Source: Oxalobacteraceae bacterium (GTDB taxonomy: Bacteria; Pseudomonadota; Gammaproteobacteria; Burkholderiales; Burkholderiaceae_D). Taken from it: a DNA stretch of 36,577 nucleotides. The notes below the pieces were generated by a model. That model worked only from the letters and a program-made list of their open reading frames with translations. It was not told where the DNA came from and ran no database searches. The position numbers were made by a program, and so were the translations under genes. Of the stretch, positions 17,099 to 25,540 are shown piece by piece (position 1 is the stretch's first letter; each line of letters opens with the position of its first letter). Location: assembly GCA_900299005.1 (NCBI GenBank), contig OMID01000088.1, forward strand, positions 1 to 36,577, written 5' to 3'.

Positions 17099-17710
17099 TC
17101 AGCGACGCATAACTTTCTCTGAGGGTGTGAGTGCCTCGATATAGGCAGGACGCGAGAAAATGCGTTCGGCATACTTCATCAACGGAGCCGCTGTCTTCGA
17201 CAGCTCCACGCCATAGTGATCCAGACGCCAGAGCAGAGGTGCGATGGCCACATCCAGCATCGAGAAATCATCGCCCAGCATGTACTTGTTCTTCAAGAAC
17301 AGGGGGGCCAGTGTCGTTAGGCGATCGCGAATCTCGTTGCGCGCCTTCTCATGGCTCTTCTCCGCAGAGCGCGATTTCTCGTTTTCCAGTGCGTGTACGT
17401 GAATGAAGAGTTCTTTTTCGAAATTGAACAACATCAGTCGCGCGCGCGCGCGCATCAGTGGATCTGCAGGCATCAACTGAGGATGCGGGAAACGCTCATC
17501 GATGTATTCATTGATGATATTGGACTCGTACAGCACCAGTTCACGCTCGACCAAGATGGGTACCTGACCATAGGGATTCATGGTCGAGATATCCTCCGGT
17601 TTATTGAACAAGTCAACATCGCGAATCTCGAAATCCATGCCCTTCTCGAACAAGACGAGTCGGCAGCGTTGAGAAAAAGGGCACGTCGTGCCCGAATAGA
17701 GAACCATCAT
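17099..17710 (-). CDS. sspA: Stringent starvation protein A (GST-fold)
   Basis: 203 residues from the ATG at 17708-17710, which has an AAGGAA site upstream; an in-frame extension to 17767 runs back into the terminator-like hairpin and is rejected. SspA is a glutathione-S-transferase-fold protein that binds RNA polymerase and affects stress and late-growth gene expression. The thioredoxin-like N-terminus (YSGTTCPFSQRCRLVLFEKG, then NPYGQVPILVE and YESNIINEYIDERFPHP) and helical C-terminal domain match the family. The segment encoding MRARARLML contains an uninterrupted CG run (17439-17452). Confidence 0.95.
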   Translation of the reverse strand: MMVLYSGTTCPFSQRCRLVLFEKGMDFEIRDVDLFNKPEDISTMNPYGQVPILVERELVLYESNIINEYIDERFPHPQLMPADPLMRARARLMLFNFEKELFIHVHALENEKSRSAEKSHEKARNEIRDRLTTLAPLFLKNKYMLGDDFSMLDVAIAPLLWRLDHYGVELSKTAAPLMKYAERIFSRPAYIEALTPSEKVMRR

Positions 17711-17735
17711 TTTTGCAGTTCCTTGGAAACAAAGA

Positions 17736-17760
17736 GGGTGAGGCGGCAACCGCCTCACCC
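17736..17760 (-). terminator. Terminator-like hairpin between petC and sspA
   Basis: GGGTGAGGCGG (17736-17746) pairs perfectly with CCGCCTCACCC (17750-17760) around a 3-base loop. On the minus strand it is followed by TCTTTGTTTCC, a broken T-rich tract. It lies 85 bp after petC and 26 bp before the sspA start, so it may end most petABC transcripts or act as a leader structure for sspA. Confidence 0.7.
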
Positions 17761-17844
17761 TGCCCACGAATAGTCTGCTTTTCGCTAAACCCGCTTATTG
17801 TTTTTGATCAAAACGAACAGCCGGGCACGAGGAAACAGGGTTAA

Positions 17845-18609
17845 TTATTTGACTTCTTTCCAGAAGGACGCGTTCAGGCGCCAGGTAAGGAAGACCAGCG
17901 CGGCCATGAACAGCAGAACCCAGACGCCCAGTTTCTGCCGCTTGTTCTTGACAGGTTCGCTCATCCAGTCCATGAAACCCACCAGATCAGCCACCTCGGC
18001 ATCATAGGCTTGTGCGCTCAGTTTTCCGGGCTTGACCTGTTCGAAGCCGGCAAATTTGTGAACGGTCTTGGAGGCATCATGCGGATCCTTCTCCTCCACG
18101 AATTTCGCGTTGCGTACCCCTTGCAGTTCCCAAAGGACGTGCGGCATACCTACGTTCGGGTACACCAGATTGTTCCAGCCGGTAGCGCGGCTTTCGTCCT
18201 TGTAGTAGGTGCGCAAGTAGGTATAGACATAATCTGCCCCCGAGCCTTGCGCCGAGGCCTTTGCACGAACAATCACCGACAAATCCGGCGGCGCCGCACC
18301 AAACCACACTTTGGCATCCTTGTCGGACAGGCTGACCTTCATCAGATCGCCCACCTTGTCCGAGGTAAAGAGCAGATTGTCCTGGATTTGCTTCTCGCTC
18401 AGACCGATATCACGCAAACGGTTGTAACGAACCAGCGAGGCCGAATGGCAATTCAGGCAGTAATTGACAAAGAGCCGTGCGCCATTTTGTAGCGCCGACA
18501 AGTCGTTGCTGCGGTCAGGCGCGCGGTCGAGCGGATAACCTCCCTCTGAGGCCAGAGCCATCATAGGTAGCAGTGCCAGCGCCGCGAGCAGTTTCTTCAA
18601 CAGTTTCAT
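17845..18609 (-). CDS. petC: Cytochrome c1 of the bc1 complex
   Basis: 254 residues. It is the heme-c subunit of ubiquinol:cytochrome c reductase and passes electrons from the Rieske cluster to soluble cytochrome c. An N-terminal Sec signal (to about residue 20), the heme attachment motif CLNCH (residues 51-55), a GMPHVLWELQG segment near the axial Met, and a single C-terminal anchor helix (LGVWVLLFMAALVFLTW) are visible. petB lies 21 bp upstream. Its length and layout are typical of betaproteobacteria. Confidence 0.97.
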   Translation of the reverse strand: MKLLKKLLAALALLPMMALASEGGYPLDRAPDRSNDLSALQNGARLFVNYCLNCHSASLVRYNRLRDIGLSEKQIQDNLLFTSDKVGDLMKVSLSDKDAKVWFGAAPPDLSVIVRAKASAQGSGADYVYTYLRTYYKDESRATGWNNLVYPNVGMPHVLWELQGVRNAKFVEEKDPHDASKTVHKFAGFEQVKPGKLSAQAYDAEVADLVGFMDWMSEPVKNKRQKLGVWVLLFMAALVFLTWRLNASFWKEVK

Positions 18610-18630
18610 TCTTTTTATTCCTTATGCGGC

Positions 18631-20034
18631 TTAATGCGGCTGGAAATTCACGCGGGTTGGCACATTCTTGAATTCACCCATGCAGCTCCACCACGGCATC
18701 AGCAGGAAGAAGCCGAAATAAATGAATGTGCCAATCTGCGCAAGCAGCGTACCGACAGGCGTTGGCGCCTGCACCCCGAGGTAGCCGAGGATGACGAAGG
18801 CAATACCAAAGACGAGATAAATGATCTTGTGCCAGTCGGGACGATAGCGAATCGACTTTACAGGGGAAAGATCCAGCCAGGGCAAGCCAGCCAGAATCAG
18901 CACTGACACACCCATTAGCACCACACCCCAGAATTTCGCATCGAACACCAGCATCGCGATCACGATCACCGCTGCAATACCCATGACCGCGTTCTTGATC
19001 AGTTGCGGCAGTCGGGTCTTGAGGACGATCAGTGCTGCATACGCGGCAACACCCAGAATCAGCGCATACATGAATTGCGACGTTGTCGCGCGCAGAATCG
19101 AGTAGAAGGGCGTGAAATACCAGACCGGCGCGATGTGCGGTGGTGTCTTCAACGGATCTGCCGGGATGAAGTTGTTATATTCGAGGAAGTAACCGCCCAT
19201 TTCAGGCGCGAAGAAAATCACAGCGCTGAAAATTAACAGAAATACCGACACGCCAAAAATATCTTTGGTCGAATAATATGGGTGCGAAGGAATCATGTCG
19301 ATGCCATGACCATCCGGACCCAGGTTTTCCTTGACTTCAATCCCATCCGGATTATTCGAGCCAACTTCGTGCAGCGCTATCAGGTGAGCCACGACGAGAC
19401 CGAGCAGCACCAGGGGTATCGCGATCACGTGAAATGCAAAGAACCGGTTCAGCGTTGCATCAGACACCACGTAGTCACCACGAATCCACAGCGACAGATC
19501 AGGACCAATGAAAGGGATCGCGCCGAAAAGGTTGACGATCACCTGGGCGCCCCAGTACGACATCTGCCCCCAGGGAAGCAGGTAGCCGAAGAAAGCTTCC
19601 GCCATCAGGCACAGGAAAATGCCGACACCGAATAGCCAGATCAGCTCACGTGGCTTGCGATACGAGCCGTACAGCAGCCCGCGCGTCATGTGCAGGTAGA
19701 CCACGATGAAAAACGCCGAGGCGCCGGTGGAGTGCATGTAGCGCACCAGCCAGCCCCACGGCACCTCACGCATGATGTACTCGACCGATGCGAATGCAAG
19801 GTTAGCATCGGGCTTGTAGTTCATCACAAGAAAAATACCCGTGACGATCTGGATGACGAGCACGAGTGCTGCCAGCGAGCCGAACAGATACATCCAGTTG
19901 AAGTTCTTGGGAGCGTAGTACTTGCCCCACTGATCATTCCACAGTTTGGTGAGCGGGAAACGCGAATCGACCCAGGCCAAAGCCTTTTGTGCGGCCGGTG
20001 CGTCGGCCGGGAGTTTTTTGTCAACGAACGCCAT
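18631..20034 (-). CDS. petB: Cytochrome b of the bc1 complex
   Basis: 467 residues from the ATG at 20032-20034; a TTG two codons earlier overlaps the petA stop and is less likely. It is the membrane subunit holding both b hemes and the Qo and Qi quinone sites. The heme-ligand regions RYMHSTGASAFFIVVYLHMTRG and FHVIAIPLVLLGLVVAHLIALH, the Qo-site segments WGQMSYWGAQV and PEMGGYF, and a full C-terminal helix set mark it as the full-length bc1 type, not split cytochrome b6 plus subunit IV. Two bases separate the petA stop codon's end from ATC-ATG spacing, so translation is probably coupled. Confidence 0.97.
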   Translation of the reverse strand: MAFVDKKLPADAPAAQKALAWVDSRFPLTKLWNDQWGKYYAPKNFNWMYLFGSLAALVLVIQIVTGIFLVMNYKPDANLAFASVEYIMREVPWGWLVRYMHSTGASAFFIVVYLHMTRGLLYGSYRKPRELIWLFGVGIFLCLMAEAFFGYLLPWGQMSYWGAQVIVNLFGAIPFIGPDLSLWIRGDYVVSDATLNRFFAFHVIAIPLVLLGLVVAHLIALHEVGSNNPDGIEVKENLGPDGHGIDMIPSHPYYSTKDIFGVSVFLLIFSAVIFFAPEMGGYFLEYNNFIPADPLKTPPHIAPVWYFTPFYSILRATTSQFMYALILGVAAYAALIVLKTRLPQLIKNAVMGIAAVIVIAMLVFDAKFWGVVLMGVSVLILAGLPWLDLSPVKSIRYRPDWHKIIYLVFGIAFVILGYLGVQAPTPVGTLLAQIGTFIYFGFFLLMPWWSCMGEFKNVPTRVNFQPH

Positions 20035-20036
20035 GA

Positions 20037-20646
20037 TCAAGCCTCGCCTTTCTCGTCTTTGCCAATCGCGATACGGGTGTCGCTCAAGTACATGTGGCGC
20101 GGTACCTGCAGGTTGTCAGGCGCCGGCTTGTTCTTGTACACGCGGCCCGCGAGATCGAAGGTGGACCCCATGGCACGGGCACAGGAAACCACCGGCCCAG
20201 TCATCGGGCAAAGAAGGCTGCGGCCCGGTTTGGAACTTGGTGGAGGGTGAGCAGCCCAAATGGGAGCAGATTCCCACGGCCACAAGAATCTCGGGTTTGA
20301 TCGAGCGATGTTCGTTGCGCGCGTAATCTGGGGTCAATTCCTCCGGATTGCGCGTTGATTTGGGATCGGCCACCTGGGCATCGGTTTTCTTCAGCGATGC
20401 CACCATGTCCGGCGTGCGCTTGATAATCCAGACGGGCTTGCCGCGCCACTCGACGGTTTTCATTTCGCCCGGCTTGAGATCGGCAATGTCGACCTCAACC
20501 GGCGCACCTGCCGCCTTCGCCCGCTCAGAGGGCTCAAATGTTGAAACAAACGCACCGGCAGCAGCCAGACCGGCAACGCCTCCTGCAGCACAGGTCGCGA
20601 CCAGCAGGCCACGCCGGCCAGAGTCGACCTGATTTTCGTCACTCAT
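20037..20646 (-). pseudogene. petA: Rieske iron-sulfur subunit of bc1 complex, frameshifted as written
   Basis: From the ATG at 20644-20646 the frame encodes a twin-arginine signal (SGRRGLLVATCAAGG), a membrane helix, and both Rieske cluster motifs: CSHLGC (Cys127, His129, Cys132) and CPCHG (Cys156, Cys158, His159). Directly after Gly160 the reading frame shifts: as written it adds 16 unrelated residues and stops at 20116. The expected C-terminus (STFDLAGRVYKNKPAP... to GKDEKGEA) is intact one frame over and ends at 20037. Removing one base from the four-C run at 20166-20169 restores a normal 202-residue protein. An essential-looking gene with otherwise perfect sequence points to a sequencing error, but a real mutation cannot be excluded. 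Confidence 0.93.
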
Positions 20647-20953
20647 GACTACCCCAATCAATGACAATCAATGAAATTGCAAAATTAGAACGGAACTCCC
20701 AGCAACCCATCATTATATCGGACCGCTCCGGCTTTTGTAGGACGGGCAAACCAATCCCGCCTCTGAAGAATGTGGAAATGGCAATGCATCAACGAAGGGG
20801 CTGTTTTTTAGCGATTTGGACACGCCAACTGCGACCTTGCAGGGGTCAGGCAATCCAAAGCCGGTGGAGAGCCTGCCAAGCCACCCGGCCAAGTCCTGCG
20901 TAAATGAGGGTCTGGGGCTTGAGAGCACCGGACAAAACCGTATTTCAGCCCCA
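20647..20953. other. Intergenic region upstream of petABC
   Basis: About 307 bp between the NarL-type regulator stop and petA. It holds a candidate minus-strand -10 box (20712-20717) and two back-to-back copies of CAATCAATGA (20655-20664, 20665-20674) in the petA leader. I see no gene or strong terminator in the rest. Confidence 0.6.
20712..20717 (-). promoter_or_regulatory. Candidate -10 box for petABC
   Basis: TATAAT on the minus strand, 65 bases before the petA start. No clear -35 hexamer at the usual spacing. Confidence 0.4.
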
Positions 20954-21685
20954 TCAATCCGGCTTGACAACACCGGGGCCAACAGGAGCGAGATTGGCAG
21001 CACGATCGCCCGTCAACAGTCCGCGTCGACGCGCCTCAAACACTACCTCGCCCCGCGAATGCACCGAGAGCTTGCCGTAGATATGTTTGATGTGCGTCTG
21101 CACCGTGCCAATGGACAGCTTGAGCGCGTCAGCCACCTTTGCATAAGAACTTCCACGCGCTATGAGCTCGAGAATCGCGGTCTCACGCCGAGTGAGTCGT
21201 TGCAGCTGGCGCTCTTCGGAATGCGCCCTGCGCTCAAGCAGTGGCTTGCGCATTCTGATGAGCACCTTGCGAGCAATGACCGGGCTTATCGGAGAACCGC
21301 CGTGGTGCACCTCAAGCAAGGCATGCACCACGTCGAGATAACCGGAGTCCTTGAGCACATACCCCGAAGCACCCGCCTCAATGCACGCCAGCACCTGCTC
21401 TTCATCACTCGAGCTGGTAGTCACCATGATGTTGGCCTGCGGATGCCAACCTCTGCAGGCCTCAATGACAGCGAGCCCGGAGCCATCCGGGAGGCCCAAA
21501 TCAGTCAACAGGAGATCGCACTCGTTGGCACTGAGCCAAGCTAATGCCTCTGCCACATTGCCGCAGGAAGCAGACAAGTGCAGCGATGATTCAGCCTCGA
21601 TGGCCTTGCAGAAAAGAAGGCGAGTCGCCGAGTCATCTTCAACCACCATGACCCGCGCGGGCTGCGCAGGCTGTGAGTGCAGCAT
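20954..21685 (-). CDS. NarL/FixJ-type response regulator
   Basis: 243 residues from the ATG at 21683-21685; the longer frame to 21772 has no family support. The receiver domain is complete: acidic pair D17/D18 (VVEDD), phosphoacceptor Asp62 (LLLTDLGLPDGSG), Thr90 and Lys112 (YVLKDS). A LuxR-type DNA-binding domain follows (LTRRETAILELIARG, then SIGTVQTHIKHIYGKL). It should therefore be activated by phosphorylation, but no histidine kinase is adjacent. It lies upstream of petABC on the same strand with a 307-bp gap, so control of respiration is possible but unproven. Confidence 0.9.
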   Translation of the reverse strand: MLHSQPAQPARVMVVEDDSATRLLFCKAIEAESSLHLSASCGNVAEALAWLSANECDLLLTDLGLPDGSGLAVIEACRGWHPQANIMVTTSSSDEEQVLACIEAGASGYVLKDSGYLDVVHALLEVHHGGSPISPVIARKVLIRMRKPLLERRAHSEERQLQRLTRRETAILELIARGSSYAKVADALKLSIGTVQTHIKHIYGKLSVHSRGEVVFEARRRGLLTGDRAANLAPVGPGVVKPD

Positions 21686-22095
21686 GATGAAAATCCGTAG
21701 TAATTCGTCAACGGAGGATCGGTGCACATTGCTTACAAATTGGTTCCAACAGCACGACCAAATCGAAGTCATGCATGCGAATTCCGATCCTCTTGGCGAA
21801 CTGTATTACCACGCACTCGCCTAGTTTTTATGTTCGATAATCACTCAAACATGATGTAAAGCGCTTCAATCCAATAACGCAATTACCGCAATTACTAAAG
21901 ACACACTGAGCACAACCAGTGCTACCGTAAACCAGCATCACTGTGCGACGAGGTAGCCTGCCAAATCAAAGGCTTGCAGCCAGTTCCCACATAAGAAATC
22001 TTGCGGTGTTTAATTCATCAGCGCTTGCTCAGTCAATCGCTGACAATACAGCGCCAGCGTGGTTAGAGACCAAGCGAGAATACTTCTCGAGAGCG
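21686..22095. other. Intergenic region between nif3-type gene and response regulator
   Basis: About 410 bp, noticeably more A+T-rich than its neighbours. It contains a short hairpin CGAGAA-TAC-TTCTCG (22075-22089) just past the nif3-type stop and the promoter region of the regulator, where I cannot pick out a convincing -10/-35 pair. A 73-codon frame at 21943 has no recognisable features. No RNA gene recognised. Confidence 0.5.
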
Positions 22096-22863
22096 TCAAA
22101 CAGGATTGGGAATGTCGATAAATTGATGACGAATTCCCAAGTGAGCGGCAAGATAATCACCTAACGCACGCACGCCATAACGCTCCGTCGCATGATGACC
22201 GCAGGCGAGGTAAGCCGCATGGCTTTCGTGCGCCAGATGCACGGTCTGCTCTGAAATTTCGCCGCTTAGATAAACGCTTGCACCTGCCGCAATCGCGTCA
22301 CCAAAAGCGTGTTGGGCCGCTCCCGTGCACCACGCAACGCGGCCCAGGGGTTGACTGATATCCCCGATGACGAGCGGCACTCTGCCGAGCTCACGTTCGA
22401 TTGCTGAGGCCAGATCACCTACGGTACGCATGGAGGCATCTGCGCGGCCCAGCCAGCCCAAATCCTGCTCTGCAAATCGGGTATCCATGATCAAGCCCAG
22501 ACGTTTGCCCAGCTGCGCGTTGTTACCGAGCTCGGGATGGGCATCCAGCGGCAGATGGTAAGCAAACAAATTGATGTCGTTGGCAAGCAGTAGTTTCAGG
22601 CGCCGCTGGCTTGGTCCGATGACCCGCGCATCCTCTCCTCGCCAAAAATAGCCATGATGAACGATCACCGCATCCGCACCCACATCACGAGCCGCTTCCA
22701 GCAAAGCGAGACTGGCAGTAACGCCCGTGACCACCAGTCCTATCCGGTCTCGCCCTTCTACTTGCAACCCGTTTGGGCAGTAATCCCGAAACCGGTTAAT
22801 ATCAAGCTCGGCGGCGAGAAAGTTCGCCAAATCATCACGAAGCACGGTCTTCTGGTTCATCAT
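22096..22863 (-). CDS. Nif3-like dinuclear metal center protein (YbgI family)
   Basis: 255 residues. The fold family is known for a two-metal site; the present sequence has the conserved motifs [36 protein letters not shown] and, near the C-terminus, [12 protein letters not shown], which supply the metal-binding histidines and acids. E. coli YbgI is the reference; it has been annotated as a GTP cyclohydrolase I type 2 homolog, but the true function is not settled. AAAGGG is placed properly before the ATG at 22861-22863. Divergent from the HtrA-type gene with only 22 bp between start codons. Confidence 0.92.
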   Translation of the reverse strand: MMNQKTVLRDDLANFLAAELDINRFRDYCPNGLQVEGRDRIGLVVTGVTASLALLEAARDVGADAVIVHHGYFWRGEDARVIGPSQRRLKLLLANDINLFAYHLPLDAHPELGNNAQLGKRLGLIMDTRFAEQDLGWLGRADASMRTVGDLASAIERELGRVPLVIGDISQPLGRVAWCTGAAQHAFGDAIAAGASVYLSGEISEQTVHLAHESHAAYLACGHHATERYGVRALGDYLAAHLGIRHQFIDIPNPV

Positions 22864-22885
22864 TTACCCTTTGTCTGTCTCTGGT

Positions 22886-24055
22886 ATGCGTCGTCTCTGG
22901 CTGTTGTTCGCGCAAACTATCACTGTCGCGCTTGCATTGTGGTTCATTGTAGCGACCCTGAAGCCCGAGTGGCTGACCAGGGAACCTTCAACGGTACGTC
23001 TCGAATCGACCGCCGTACCGATACAAGAAGCCACTGGCGGCCCCGATCAATCGGCGGGTTATCGTCAGGCATCGCAGCGAGCGATGCCGGCAGTCGTGAA
23101 CATTTTCACGACCAAGGAGGCGAAACAGCCGCCGCATCCGTTGAACAACGATCCTCTGTTCCGCCAGTTTTTTGGTGATGGCCCCGGCCAGGATGAGCGC
23201 CAGTTCAGCCTGGGCTCTGGCGTGATCGTCAGCCCAGAAGGTTACATACTGACGAACAATCACGTTGTCGAGGCCGCTGACGAGATCGAAGTCGCGCTCG
23301 CTGATGGGCGCAAGGTGTCAGCAAAGCTGGTCGGCACTGATCCCGAAACCGATCTCGCCGTAATCAAGGTCGAACTGAAGAGCCTGCCATCGATCACGCT
23401 GGGCCGCCTGGAAAACACCAAAGTTGGCGATGTGGTGCTCGCGATTGGCAACCCCTTCGGAGTGGGCCAGACAGTCACGATGGGTATCGTCTCAGCCCTG
23501 GGGCGTAATCATCTGGGCATCAATACGTTTGAAAATTTCATTCAAACAGACGCTGCGATCAACCCGGGGAACTCCGGCGGAGCACTGGTGGATATTCAGG
23601 GCCATCTATTGGGCATCAATACCGCGATCTACTCGCGCAGCGGTGGATCACTGGGCATCGGCTTTGCCATCCCAGTCACCACAGTCAAGACCGTAATGGA
23701 GGCCATCATTCGACAAGGTCAAGTGGTGCGTGGCTGGATCGGTGTGGAACCCCAGGACATCACGCCAGAGCTTGCCGACAGCTTTGGCCTGCAGAAGAGT
23801 TCGGGCACCATCATCGCCGGCGTGCTCAAGGGCGGCCCTGCCGATAAAGCAGGCGTAAAACCCGGTGACATCCTGTTGTCCGTCGCGGACAAACCGGTGT
23901 CAGACACGATCTCCATGCTCAACTTGGTCGCACAACTCACGCCGGGCGACAAAGTGAAAGTCACGGTTTTGCGGAAATCTCGCGAGACTCAGCTCGACCT
24001 GACCGTAGGCAAGCGGCCACGGATGAAACAACCTCGCCTGCCTGAAGGCGAATAG
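22886..24055 (+). CDS. Inner-membrane HtrA-family serine protease with one PDZ domain (DegS-like)
   Basis: 389 residues from the ATG at 22886. A single N-terminal hydrophobic helix (about 3-25, no good cleavage site) should anchor it in the inner membrane with the protease in the periplasm. The trypsin-like triad is complete: His126 (TNNHVVEA), Asp156 (ETDLAVIKV) and Ser230 (PGNSGGAL). One PDZ domain covers about 285-375 (GWIGVEPQDI, GPADKAGVKPGDILLSV). The anchor plus single PDZ resembles DegS/AlgW, which senses misfolded outer-membrane proteins and cleaves the anti-sigma factor RseA; DegQ-type quality control is an alternative. A TTG at 22871 would add five residues. No clear ribosome site precedes either start. 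Confidence 0.93.
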   Translation: MRRLWLLFAQTITVALALWFIVATLKPEWLTREPSTVRLESTAVPIQEATGGPDQSAGYRQASQRAMPAVVNIFTTKEAKQPPHPLNNDPLFRQFFGDGPGQDERQFSLGSGVIVSPEGYILTNNHVVEAADEIEVALADGRKVSAKLVGTDPETDLAVIKVELKSLPSITLGRLENTKVGDVVLAIGNPFGVGQTVTMGIVSALGRNHLGINTFENFIQTDAAINPGNSGGALVDIQGHLLGINTAIYSRSGGSLGIGFAIPVTTVKTVMEAIIRQGQVVRGWIGVEPQDITPELADSFGLQKSSGTIIAGVLKGGPADKAGVKPGDILLSVADKPVSDTISMLNLVAQLTPGDKVKVTVLRKSRETQLDLTVGKRPRMKQPRLPEGE

Positions 24056-24062
24056 GCCGGCC

Positions 24063-24743
24063 ATGCATCTGCGCGATCTGATTCAGTTTCTTGGAGAGCT
24101 GGAAGAAAACAATAATCGTGCGTGGTTCGTAATGAACAAGCCGCGTTATGACATTCTTCGGGCCGAGCTGCTTGAACTCGTCACCGGGCTTATTGCGGAG
24201 ATTGCACGCTTTGATCCGGTCGTCGCGCATTGCAATCCCAAGAAAGCCCTGTTTCGCGTGAACCGTGACCTGCGTTTCGCGCGCGGGCGACCACCCTACA
24301 AAACCACTTTTTCTGCAGCGATGACGGCCAGCGGCCTGAAAAAACCAAGTCAGGGGGGTGGGCCTGCCTACTATTTCCACATTGATGCTCAGGGTCAGCT
24401 ACTGGTGGCGGGCGGCGAGTACCGTCCTCCACCACACCGACTGCGCGCTGTGCGCGAGCATGTGATCGCGGATGCGGCAGGCTTCTCGACCGTCATGAGG
24501 GATAAAAAGCTCAATGCCGTCTTCGGCGGCCTGCAGCAGGAAGACACGCTGCTACGCCTGCCCAAAGGCTTTGGTACAGATGCGCCCCACCAGGAATCAT
24601 TGAAACTGAAGAGCTTTGTTGCTTGGCGCGAACTGAACGTACGCAAGCTCAATCCAGCAGCGCTACCGGGTTTGCTACTGGAAGATTTTCGTTCCGCAGC
24701 GCCGTTGGTGAAGTGGCTGAGAGCCGCAGGCCCCACGCCCTGA
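24063..24743 (+). CDS. DUF2461 family protein
   Basis: 226 residues, a typical length. Family features: FLGELEENNNRAWFVMNKPRYD at the N-terminus, FRVNRDLRFARGRPPYKTTF, and AYYFHIDAQGQLLVAGGEY. The function of this widespread family is not known; no membrane segments or signal peptide are seen, so it is probably cytosolic. It starts 7 bp after the protease gene, so the two are probably one operon. It converges with tatC, leaving 26 bp between the genes. Confidence 0.9.
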   Translation: MHLRDLIQFLGELEENNNRAWFVMNKPRYDILRAELLELVTGLIAEIARFDPVVAHCNPKKALFRVNRDLRFARGRPPYKTTFSAAMTASGLKKPSQGGGPAYYFHIDAQGQLLVAGGEYRPPPHRLRAVREHVIADAAGFSTVMRDKKLNAVFGGLQQEDTLLRLPKGFGTDAPHQESLKLKSFVAWRELNVRKLNPAALPGLLLEDFRSAAPLVKWLRAAGPTP

Positions 24744-24769
24744 CCTCGAGCAAAAACGCTCAGCCGCGC

Positions 24770-25540
24770 TCAGGCGGTTTCTTCAGAATCGGGTGCTCGC
24801 GTCGCGCGCTCGAAGACCGGCGCCAGCAATAGTCCCACTTCGTAGAGAAGGCACAGGGGTACTGCAAGGAAGAGTTGACTCAAGATGTCGGGCGGCGTTA
24901 CCACAGCAGCGACGACGAATGCGCCAACAATCACATAGGGGCGAATGGCGCGTAACTTCTCTACCGTCACCACGCCCATGCGCACCAGTACGATCACCAC
25001 CACCGGAACTTCAAAAGTCAGGCCAAATGCGAGACACATCATCAGCACGAAATCAAGATAGTTCTCGATATCTGGCGCCACGGAAATCGACTTTGGCGCA
25101 AAGTCATTGATGAACTTGAACACCGTGCCGAAGACAAAAAAGTAGCAGAAGGCCACGCCAACAATGAACAGGAGCGAGGAGGAGATGATCAGCGGCGCGA
25201 TCAGGCGCTTTTCATGCAGATACAGACCGGGTGCGATGAAAGCCCATGCCTGATACAGCACCCAGGGGAGAGACACCAGCAGCGCAACCACCATGGTGAC
25301 CTTCATGGGCACCATGAACGGTGTGATAACTCCGGTAGCAATCATCTTCGAGCCCGCCGGCAGCGCATTGAGCATGGGCTGGGCCATGAAATCATAGATG
25401 GCAGCAGCGCCTGGCCAGATGGCGAACAATACAATGAAGACCGCGAGCACGACCGCCGAGGCGCGCACCAAACGATTGCGCAACTCGACGAGGTGCGAGA
25501 TGAAGGTCTCCTGCAGACCAGATTGGTTCTGTTCTGACAT
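24770..25540 (-). CDS. tatC: Sec-independent protein translocase TatC
   Basis: 256 residues with six membrane helices. TatC, with TatB, recognises the twin-arginine signal of folded export substrates. Conserved features are the N-terminal FISHLVELRNRLVRA, the first periplasmic-loop region ending in PFMVPMKV, and FGLTFEVPVVVIVLVRMG in the central helix region, which carries the conserved Phe-Glu-x-Pro element. It starts immediately after the tatB stop (TAAATG), implying coupled translation. The Rieske protein encoded at 20037 has a twin-arginine signal and is a likely substrate. Confidence 0.97.
   Translation of the reverse strand: MSEQNQSGLQETFISHLVELRNRLVRASAVVLAVFIVLFAIWPGAAAIYDFMAQPMLNALPAGSKMIATGVITPFMVPMKVTMVVALLVSLPWVLYQAWAFIAPGLYLHEKRLIAPLIISSSLLFIVGVAFCYFFVFGTVFKFINDFAPKSISVAPDIENYLDFVLMMCLAFGLTFEVPVVVIVLVRMGVVTVEKLRAIRPYVIVGAFVVAAVVTPPDILSQLFLAVPLCLLYEVGLLLAPVFERATRAPDSEETA

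Noticed and set aside
20116-20646. petA as a deliberately shorter or programmed-frameshift gene
   Set aside because: The site is a plain four-base homopolymer without a recognisable slippery heptamer or an evident downstream structure, and the remaining C-terminus is a standard Rieske ending, so an error or simple mutation is more likely.
21943-22164. 73-codon open frame in the A+T-richer gap
   Set aside because: No ribosome site or recognisable features, and its end overlaps the nif3-type gene.
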